Shown: piece after piece, positions 49,109 through 59,800 of the stretch | How positions within the stretch are numbered: position 1 is the stretch's first letter | Layout of the letters: each line of letters opens with the position of its first letter | Assembly (NCBI RefSeq): GCF_000003815.2 | Contig: NC_049993.1 | Coordinates: forward strand, 11,813,436-11,877,435 | Source of the DNA: Branchiostoma floridae | Taxonomy: Eukaryota; Chordata; Leptocardii; Amphioxiformes; Branchiostomatidae | DNA: 64,000 bases | Reading direction: 5' to 3' | Notes under the pieces: model-generated | What the model was told of the DNA's origin: nothing | Database searches by the model: none | The model's input: only the letters and a program-made list of their open reading frames with translations | Made by a program: the position numbers and the translations under genes

Positions 49109-49617
49109 CGTGAGATCGTCTGGCGCAGCGGCGGGATTTGTGCCTCGTGACCGAGAGGTGGCGAGTTCGAATCCCGCTGCGTGTCACCGATCTTGTGCCC
49201 TTGGGAAAGGCACTTTACACGTATTTCCTCACTATACTCAGGTGAAAAATGAGTACCTAGCTTCGGCTAGGGCCGTCCCTCGGATAGGACGTTAAATGGA
49301 GGTCCCGTGTATGGGGAGAGTCACACCCTATGCACGTTAAAGAACCCCCACACGTGCGATGGTGCGGTGTGAGATGGAACAAACCCCTCTGTCTGGAGTT
49401 GGTGATTCACTTCAAATCACCCGGTTGGAGGCCTGGCGAACCTCCATACCGTATCAGCCAGCGAAAGGGTATATCACCCCGTAAGGGGCGGTGTAACCCC
49501 GCCGCGTGTAGACATGTGCGAACATGTGCACATGTGTGTATGGCGGCTTTGAAAAGGTGTTCTTAACACCTGTTTCGCCATACCCTCCAAATGGAGAATC
49601 CTAATAAATAAATAAAA
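49109..49617 (+). mobile_element. tRNA-derived SINE
   Basis: The head carries RNA polymerase III box A (tggcgcagcgg, near 49121) and box B (gagttcgaatccc, near 49162). The body includes cttgggaaaggcactttaca, ggacgttaaatggaggtccc and cacgttaaagaac, resembling the conserved-core SINEs known from lancelets and other invertebrates. The 3' end is an aataaataaataaaa tail. It sits between the ZIP and IFT56 genes and is clearly more GC-rich than its surroundings. The element appears full length, which suggests fairly recent insertion. The family name is not assigned with certainty. Confidence 0.85.
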
Positions 49618-49736
49618 ACAATCAACATCTTATGGCTATATTAAACATGTACACCCTTGTGTACACAAACACTTTCTACATGGAGTCGATGGACATAATC
49701 TGCATGAAACACAACAAAGAAGGTAAAGACAAACAC

Positions 49737-49840
49737 CTTGCTGATGGGCTCCGCTGTCTGCCTGGCTGCGCCTGAAAACTCCTGCTCTCAGAACCACACG
49801 CCGGAAAATCATCAACCACAACAAAAGCTTTTATACAGTT
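49737..49840 (-). promoter_or_regulatory. Possible ZIP promoter and 5' non-coding exon
   Basis: On the minus strand a TATA-like tataaaag (49828-49835) is followed by about 90 bases ending in a plausible donor cagcaag|gtgttt. This could be the first, untranslated exon of the ZIP gene, joined to the acceptor near 46353. Evidence is limited to these signals. Confidence 0.3.
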
Positions 49841-50806
49841 CAGCTGGAGCCTGCTGAGTGCTGTGGTACACCTGAAAAGAAAATGGCCGTCTAAAACTCC
49901 TGAAATACCAGGTCTTTCCTTTCCTTTGTAACGTTGTCGTTTTCCTCAGTAGCTAGGTTTCCGACATAGGTCCGGGTTCTCTAAATAAGTCTTTGCACTT
50001 CGCACTCAAGTGCTCCATCTGTTGGCGCAAGTCCTCGTGCTAGAACCGCGGTCAATTTGTCCATATGTACGTGTCCCAATAATCCACACTACTACATCGA
50101 CCTGCAGCCGGATTTCACTGACGTAACCCGGAAGTTTACGGTGATGTTGGAGACCGAGCAGAAGCGCCGCCTAGTGATGCAATGATGTAACACAGTATGT
50201 AAGTTCTGAGCGGTGTATGAGTGTGTTCTGTCCATTTGATACGTCGATTTAACTTGCTTTCACATGACAAGCAAGTTAATTAAGTCCCCGTAAAAGGAAA
50301 TTGTAGACAATGAAAAAAACGGAATGCAAAAGTGATATTAAGTAGAAAACAATAATATTTTGTGGAAATATTGCCTCTTGTTGCTGCTTGCCATGCTCTG
50401 TACGTGTATTACACATTACTGATAATTTTGCAAGGTTGCCTGTTACTGATCTAGATGTTATTTTCCTTGTTATTATTGTTTTCCTTGTTTTAAAAGAATT
50501 ATTGTGTTAGATTTTGTCACTGTGCAAAAGCGACATCTAGGCGGAATTTATGAAAAGTGCAGTACCAAACTCGCGCGAGACTCCACGAGATCCGTAACCA
50601 AGACGAGGCTGGGCGGCATTCCTCACCAGGTAACAAACCAGCCACAGGTAGAAAATGTGCTTCTCACAAACTGCGGCGTTTCTAGGATAACAGCAACGAT
50701 TAGAGTGAAGTAAATCAGCCAGACAGCGGACTGAAAAACCAGGGAAGAACTAGAAGCGAAAGAAATTTTCTACGTGCAATAGAACGGCAGAAAACCACCT
50801 GCCAAG
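49841..50806. promoter_or_regulatory. IFT56: IFT56 upstream region
   Basis: Contains an ETS-like acccggaagt (near 50128) and the 5' UTR leading to the ATG at 50807. No TATA box and no convincing X-box were found here. Confidence 0.4.
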
Positions 50807-53800
50807 ATGGTGAGTATAAGATCTGTTTCTTGTGGCTCTAGTTTAGAACTGCAAGTTTGATAATTTTGCTTCTTGTTCTCGATTTTCAGGTTGTTAGTAG
50901 CTTATTTACAAGGTTTCTTGATATACCACAATATCACAGTTTTCACCAGAACTTGTAGAAATAGAAAATGGCACTTTTAATCAATCAGTAAAGTTGTATC
51001 AATCTATAGCTCTGTAGGCTGTTATACAGCAAGAAAACGACTGTACTGGTCAAATCAGTTGCAGTGTAAGAAATCCGCCCAATCGGATCCACAAGCCACG
51101 GTGTAGAAAATGAAGATGCATTTCTGATGATGAGAGAGGACTTGATTTTACAAAGAAATGACGGGCGAGATCTGAAGCTTTATTGGGGAATACATTGCAT
51201 ATTAAGCTGTTATCAATAATATTAGTGATTTAATTTCTAAAGTCTCTCCCCTTTTCAAATTTTGAAGAAAAAAAAAAACTCCTTTGCCTGTTCTAGATGC
51301 TCTCACGAGCCAAGCCGGCCACTGGACCAGCGGCCTCCAGTCCTGCTAAGGAGTCCAGCAAGAAGAAGAAGAAACTGCCCAAACTGGAGGACTACCTGAC
51401 CAACAGGGACTACACTGGGGCCATCACACTTCTCGAGGTAGAGGACAAAATGTCATTTGAAGAGCATGATTTAATTCTCTCATTTCCAAATACCTTCGAA
51501 TTCGTACACTGTAAGACTGTAGCTATATTGATTTTGTATGTCGATATTGTTTTATGTTATTTTTTATTTATGTTTGATAATCAAACCGAGTAATGTTGTT
51601 TCTCTTGCCCCACCAGTTTAACAGATCGAGTGGTAAGGGAAGTGAAGAGGTGGACATGTGGATAGCCTACTGTGCCTTTCACCTGGGAGAGTACAAAAGA
51701 GCCATGGAAGTAAGTTACCCTTATTTCTCCAACCCAATTTGGCAAATGATCCTGTTTATCAGTACAACAAAATCTGCAAGCTTAACAGTTTTTAAGGGGA
51801 TTTTCAAGAATTAGATTTGTTGATTTGGATTGGTCCACAGTAGTTATAAGGCTAAACCTTGGGATCTTTTTCTTTTACACTACCAGTTAATCTCACCTGC
51901 TGATGTTTCGATGCCTCTCAGACATCTTCCTCAAAGCTTCTTATTGGAGTTCAACTCTATATATAGCAAACATAGGTAGCACTTCATTGGTTGTGTAAAA
52001 GAAAACCCTACTATCCTATGACCTACTAGTACCAACGTTAACCTGATGAAATTATTTTCGTATGGTTAAACCATGTTGCTAAAACTGATACCCGTCCATC
52101 CCCAGGAGTACCAGTCCATGACGAAGCGAGACGGGTGCCACCCTGACGTCTGGGTGAACCTGGCCTGCTGTGACTTCTTCCTGGGCATGTACAAGGAGGC
52201 AGACGAGGCCGCGCAGAAATGTGAGTCCTGAGGGCTGGGTGGGCGTGGGTTTCCATGGCAACGGGAAAAGTCCTTACATAGAGGATGACTCATTAGAAAA
52301 TAACATTGGACAATATTCATGCATGATGTCTTTGATTTATAGAATTATATTTCTCAGCTAAACTGTAGCAAACTTGTGAAATTTTGTTTTGAACAGTACT
52401 AACATAGCATCAATGATTGTTTGCAGTCACTTTTCCGCTATGTCTTAGATTGTTTAATCACAAACCCATAGAAAAATCTGACATTAACTTCTTTGAGAGA
52501 AAAGATTGCAGTATCTGAAATCATTGCATGACCTTATTTTGTTATAATATTTCAATTTCAAACAATGGACAGTCAAAATGGAATTATACAAAGCCTGATA
52601 GTTTAATTTGCACATGGTCATAAGACTATCTGCTATCCATTGTTAACCAACTACTAACCAGTGTTAACCACCCGCTAACCAATGTTTACCAAATGTTACC
52701 ACCTGTTGGCCATTGTTAACCACCTGCTAATGATTGTTAACCAGTTACTAACCATTGTTAACCACCCGCTAACCATAATTGTTAATCAAATGTAACTGCT
52801 AACCATTAACTTACTGATAATAGTAACTAGCTGCTCATTATTGTTAACCACCTGCTAATGATTGTAAACCAGTTACTAACCATTGTTAACCACCTGCTAA
52901 CCAGTGTTAACTACCAGTAACCATTATTTACCACATGTAACAACCTGCTTACCACTAACCACCTGCTAACCATTGTTACCAAGTGTTAATTATTGTTAAA
53001 CAAACGTTAACCACCTGCTAACCAGTGTTAACTACCAGTAACCATTATTTACCAAATGTAACCACCTGCTAACCACCTGTTTCCACATCTAGCCCCCAAA
53101 AGCCGCCTGCAGAACCGCCTGCTCTTCCATCTCTCACACAAGGTGAGCCAGAATTCCGACGTAAGCCAAACATTTGTTTTTGCCAGTTCCCTCTCACAAC
53201 TGGCTTGTACCTCATGCACCTCTGCATGGCTGACATAAAGGCTGGGACTACAAGGTCTCCCTCCCTCTGCAAGCATGCATCTACATGTATAAGCATGAGG
53301 CAATGTCTGGTACTTTTTAGGAACTGCCTGTTACAGAAGATCTTGCATGGTGCTTGAATTTTGTGACACCAAAATACGATATTTTCTTGTTATCTATACC
53401 AAGAATAGTATCATTCAATTAGCATACCGTCAAATGTTTACACCAAATACAAGCCCTACTAATGTTATTGAACCTTGCGACAATATCTTCAAGTCTGAAG
53501 AACAATTTTTTTGATGGCGCAATTTTCAATAACTCAAGGGTTTATGTATGTATTTGGTGCACACACATACGTGTATGTTGAATGAATAATACTATAATTA
53601 TAATTGTTGTGGAATATAAAAAGAAAATGGTTTCATGCCGTCCTTAAGTGAAGCTTTCATTAATTTTTGGGACAGAAACAGATGTCCTATATGTAGTGGA
53701 GGGTTTCATATCCAAACAGAATTGTTAAAAACTGAAGCCCTGCTGAAATGCTAGGAAGGAAGAAGTTACTATAAACAAAGAGAGGAATCTATATAAAGCC

Positions 53801-56800
53801 TTTGACAATGATAGTAAAACTTGCCATGTTGTGCATCATGAAGCCACACTGTGTTCATGTGTGCAGCTATCCTGTCATCACCCAACTTTTCAGTCTTTGC
53901 AACAAGCATGTGACAGCTGTGTAAAGCTCACCGCTCAAAGAAGCATGGCATTCTTCATTGTGCACTGTGATGTTTTGTGTGGTTGCACGTGAAAGCCCCA
54001 TGTCATCAAACTGCATGGATCATTCGAGCTGTGCTGTAGTATACTAGTAGTAGAATTGTGTTATTTTGTAGAAGTTGTATGGGACATCACAAGAAAAAGT
54101 AGTGAATCAAGAGCTAAGAGTTTTGCATTTTTTTTAAACGTTGGTCTTTTTTAGTATCTTAGTATCTTTTAGTATTGATTTGATGACTTTTAATGAGATA
54201 CTAAGAAAGATCCCACATCAAATATAAATGTGGAGTTTCAAAATAACTGAATATTTTTTTATCATACATTGTATGTGTGCAGATTGTACCAGCATACTAA
54301 ACACTGATATGCAATACGCATTTTGGACTCATGATATCATTTTCATAATGGAGTGCATGTTGCGTAAACTGGGAATACAAAAGTGCCCATACAAATTGTA
54401 TATGTACGAGTATATGCACTTAGTAATGTGTGGCTTGTTCAAATTTGCTTGATTTGTCTCTTCTGCATGTTTTGCTGCTTGATATCTTGTCTGTACTGTG
54501 ACTATTGTGAAACGTGTCCATGTTTTATGTGTCTATACGTGTGGCTTGTGTTCCAGTTTAATGATGAGAAGAGACTGATGCAGTACCACCAGAACCTGCA
54601 GGATATCATCGAGGACCAGCTCAGTCTGGCCTCCATCCACTACCTCCGCTCACACTACCAGGAGGCGATAGACATCTACAAGAGGATTCTCCTAGATAAC
54701 AGGTCACTTAAGATTATCACACATCTACCCAGAAATGTGATTTTCTACTGATTGAAATCTTTTCACTTGTAGCAAAAGAGATACATGATTTTGATATGGC
54801 AGTGGGAGTCAGATACTAGAAAATTGGACTATTGTTTTGAGTATCCCCCATTCACAAGTTTTCGCAAAGAAAGAGAGAGTCTGGATTGTGGCCTGATCAT
54901 CTGGACTTGAACCAGATCCTCCTTGATAACAAGTCGCTATCAATTACTAGACATTTACATACAAATGTGAGGGGAAATCTTCTCACTAGTTTACATTTAT
55001 CTATCGACAAAAAACTTTTCAGTTGTAGCAAAAGAGTTACGGGGTATCATATAGGAGCTGCATTTTTTTACTACCCTGACTCAATGTACAAAGTGTATTT
55101 TGATGAATCTAAAGCTGTAGAGAGGGATGTTGCAGTTTTGTTTCAAAGGTTATGATAAAACTCCTTCTAGGATGGGTGTAGCCGTATGTTGTACAGGGAG
55201 CTCAGCTATAAAAACATGACAACATGAGCACATATTAGATGATATCTAGGATTTCATTGTACAAAATCTATTTCTATTTGCAGTGATTTGTGAACATACC
55301 GTAATATGTTTTTTTGTTTAAGTCTAGTATTAGGTTGAAGTCAGAACATACAATGTACTTTGTTTAAAGAGTCACTGCTGATCTTTTCTGTTGTCTAATG
55401 CTACCATTATCTGCCCTACCTAACAGAGACTACCTGGCCCTGAATGTGTATGTGGCCCTGTGTTACTACAAGCTGAACATACAATGTACTTTGTTTTAAG
55501 AGTCACTGCAGATCTTTTCTGTTGTCTAATGCTACCATTATCTGCCCTACCTAACAGGGACTACCTGGCCCTGAATGTGTATGTGGCCCTGTGTTACTAC
55601 AAGTTGGACTACTATGACGTATCCCAGGAGGTGTTAGCTGTGTACCTACAGCACTACCCTGACAGCGCCATCGCTATCAACCTCAAGGCCTGCAACCACT
55701 TCAGACTCTACAACGGCAAGGCTGCTGAGGTCAAACATTTCTCTTCAACTTGTTGTCGCAAGTTTTTCTGGAAAAGCTAAAATGAGCATGTACAATGTGT
55801 AAGGTAGAGGGAAGTCATAATGACTGTGTTTTAGTGAATGCTCTATTTACCTAGTTAAAGATGGCTAAACTCTTAGGGATTTTCTCTTTCAAAAAACGGA
55901 AAAAGTAGAAGGAATGTTTAAAACTCTTCCCCCAGCCTTTCAAATGTAGTACAGTCAAACCTGTACAGGTAGCCACCATTTTATAACAATACTAACAAAG
56001 TTCTGCTAACTGTGTATTCTCTGTTGAGCATCACATCAGTTACCTCTTTACCAGGTAGACCAGTTTCAGATTCAACAAGTTTCATATGGACATTTTGGCA
56101 CAAGCATTAAGAATCCTTTCTATAGTGACCGCCGCCTGTCCACACAGACCAGATTTTATCTGTCCCATGAGTGGTCTTCTTGCACAGTTTTGACTGAAGA
56201 TTTTCCTGTATCCCACAGCAAGAGCTGAAGACCCTCTAGGAGATGGCCTCCCCCTCCTTCACCTTTGTTGCCCTTTCTGGTCTTCTTGCGCAGTTTGACT
56301 ATGGCTTTAAGATTTTCCTGTATCCCACAGCAAGAGCTGAAGACCCTGCAGGAGATGGCCTCCCCCTCCTTCACCTTTGCTAAGGAGTTGATCAAGCACA
56401 ACCTGGTGGTGTTCCGGGGCGGGGAGGGGGCCCTGCAGGTCCTCCCGCCCCTGATAGATGTCATCCCTGAGGCACGACTCAACCTCGTCATCTACTATCT
56501 CAGACAAGGTGAGATTTTGATATTTACGACTGAAGTTGTACCAGAACTAAACTTAAAGTTGTACCAGAACAGCACTTGAAGAACTCACAGTGTTCCAGTT
56601 TTCTGCAATAGGTAAGAATTCATATCTCCACATTTTTTGGTGGTCTAAAAATAGTTGCTTGATCAATTTACTTAACAAACTTGCAGAAAAAACACAAAAA
56701 TGCTATAGTGTAAGATTGAGCTATGACCATTGAAATGCAAATAGAGACACCAATATGGCACCTGCCTGCTTCATTGACATGGAATGTAAGGGAAGTAGTT

Positions 56801-59800
56801 GTTTGTTATGTACAATGCTTTTAAGCAGTGTCTTATTTCTGTCATCTCTCCCTCCCCAGATGACGTATCTGAAGCCTATAACCTGATCAAGGACCTGGAG
56901 CCAACCACGCCGCAGGAGTACATCCTGAAGGGCGTGGTTAACGCCGCCCTCGGACAGGAGACGGGATCGCGGGAACACCTGAAGATCGCCCAGCAGTACT
57001 TCCAGCTGGTGGGAGGGTCTGCCAGCGAGTGTGGTGAGTCTTACAGAGATGTTTAGGTTGATGCTGTTTTTCTGATATGGAAGTTCTTGTGTAATGGTAC
57101 AAAATGGTATGTTTTATTGACATTTACCTTTAAGTTTATAAGTACCAATGTAGCAGGCTGAACTATACTCCCAGCCAGAATATATACCCAGGTATATTTT
57201 GGCCAGGGGTGTATTATGACATGCTGCACTGGTAACAGACCAGTGCAAAGAAAGTACCATAAGAAATTAAGAATGATATAAACTTATAAAAGAACAAAAG
57301 AGACTGTGATGAAAGCTTGCTTTAAAGGGTTTTATGTTTTTGCTGATTTTTGAGATGTTGCTTATTAAAAGATCTTATTGGTCCTTAGTGTTCTTTGTTG
57401 CATGTTAAAATCACCTAGGAGAAAAGATGGTTTGCTAAGAGTGAGAAAGATAAAGAACAGTGTACCATTGACTGTATGTGTACCTTAATGCCTGTTCCTG
57501 TTCTTGCAGACACCATCCCTGGCAGGCAGTGCATGGCGTCATGTTTCTTCCTACTCAAACAGTTTGAGGATGTGCTGATCTATTTTAACTCAATCAAGGT
57601 AGATGGTAATTTCTGTCTTGTTCCTAATAGTATGGTCTTTTTGATTCTAACAAAAATCAGTTTTGGTTGCTCCTAGAATCTTAGGTTGAATGCTTGGAAT
57701 GTTTGCCATAGACCCCGCATTTGTAATTATCATATTTTTCTTACATATATTTCTCTACATATATGTCTGAAGAATCCTGAGAGTTTATTTAATTCTTCTG
57801 ATTGTGACAGATCTTAGGAAATGTTGAGGAAGAGAGGAAAAACTTCTTGGCCTTTAAGGGTAATGTCTTTTCAGTGCCATGTTTCATTGAAGTTGTGTTG
57901 TGCCTTTTGCAGAGCTACTTCTACAACGACGACACGTTCAACTTCAACTACACGCAGGCGAAGGCCGCCGTGGGAAACTTCAAGGAGGCAGAAGAGGTGG
58001 CCCTGCTTGTGCAGAACGAGAAGCTGAAGAATGACTACACCTATCTCAGCTGGCTGGCTCGCATCTGTAAGTTACACTGAAGTGTCTGTAGGGATTTTCT
58101 ACTGGGGCTCTGTTAGAATTAATTCAGAATCCTTTGTAAACAAAAGATAGCAGTTCTTTGGATCTTAGCAGGTTAAAGAAAAGAGCACTTTAGAGAGGAA
58201 TAGTACTTTAAGTATGATGTTCTTCCCCCACAGACATCATGAACAACAAGGCCCGGCTTGCCTGGGAGTTGTACCTGAAGATGGAGACTTCAGGAGAATC
58301 CTTCAGTCTCCTGCAGCTGATAGCTAATGACTGTTACAAGGTATGGAGTCTTATGGAGAGGAATAAGAATCAGATATGTAAGAACTTACAAGCACTGGAT
58401 ACATTTTCCATGATGAAAACAGAAGTTGTCTTAAAGAGATGTATTGACCATGGAAACGTAATGGAGAAGTACCTTGTCATTTTTTTGTGTGGATATAGAA
58501 AGTAATAAACAGGTTGACACTTTGTCTTGTACTGTTGTAGATGGGTTAGGTGCAAAAATTTAATGTATTACCATGCTTGCCACAGATGGGACAGTTCTAC
58601 TACGCAGCAAAGGCGTTTGATGTACTGGAGCGACTGGACCCGAACCCTGAGTACTGGGAAGGCAAGCGTGGCGCCTGTGTTGGTGTCTTTCAGCAAATCA
58701 TCGCCGGGCGGGAACCAAGGTGAGTCAGAGTTCCCACCAGAGCTTCCACGCTTCATGTAAATTCTACAATCAGCTTGTATAGAGCTTTCTGTAAGTTACA
58801 AATGGCTAGAAGTAGGGGTGGGTACCGGTACAGAAAATACAGGTATGGTCCAGACCTGAATCTGGGCCTAATTATCTGTCAAAACTTGTGAATGGGCGAT
58901 ACTCTAAACAACGGTCCATTTTGCTACAAAAGATTCTGTTTGGTGCAGCATCCAACATCCACTGGCATTTTAAAATCTTATCTTATGTAAACTTAATGTT
59001 TTAGACCAAGTTTGAGTGTAAAACTTGAGTAAACGACTATCAACTCTCCTCTACTTCCCTCGTTATTTATTTTGATCTGTAAGCCCCCAAACACCTGAAC
59101 GCCTACCAGTATAATCTGTTCAGTTTTGAATTGGTCCAAAACCAGGTCCACTGATATTTCTAGAAAAACTGGACCGTTCTCTCTCTCTCTGTTTGACCGG
59201 TTTAGCGTCCGTTCTTCCCTGTAGCAGGGGTTGGACGTAGAAAAACTGGTATTGTACCGGTACATCTTACCAGTACCCACCCCTAGCTAGAGGCCCTTTC
59301 TTTAAGACATGTGCAATGTTAAGACATGTGCAATGGCCAGAGACACTGCTGATGGCTGGCGTGTGTTTACTGCTTCACTTCAGCACCAGAAGAAACACCC
59401 TGCAGCTGGTGGAGTAATGTTAACATATCGTTTCTCAGTCTTCAAAGACAGACATGTGCAATAAAGTTTCCCTTGCGTTTTTAGGGAAACGTTGCGGGAC
59501 ATCATCCAATTGCTCCACAATACGTCTAATATGCAAGTGGAGTATATAGTGCGGACCATGAAGAAGTGGGCAAAGGACAACAGGCTGGGCATTCCATGAT
59601 GGTTAGCACAACACGTTTCCACACAAGTCGTCCTGTCACGTTGTAGGGCTATAGTCTGAGTGGTTTGTACTACAGTGTGCTTTACCAGGTCACTGATGTT
59701 TGTGGACCCAGAGCTGTGGTGTGTGGCCTACTGTATTTACCCCAATAATTGCACTCTCTCCATATAAATAATACTGTACTACTTACTATTACTACAGTAA

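Noticed and set aside
49118-49190. Possible tRNA gene (box A and box B present)
   Set aside because: The sequence continues into a SINE body with a repeat tail, and the region does not fold convincingly into a cloverleaf.
52636-53080. CRISPR-like array of short repeats
   Set aside because: Units are contiguous, diverged and without unique spacers, inside an intron of an animal gene; it is a minisatellite.
54886-55155. 89-codon ORF containing an IFT56-like segment
   Set aside because: The similarity is limited to a degraded exon-end duplicate; the rest is intron-derived.
56219-56270. Alternative IFT56 exon using the upstream duplicate acceptor
   Set aside because: The copy has an in-frame stop after six codons.
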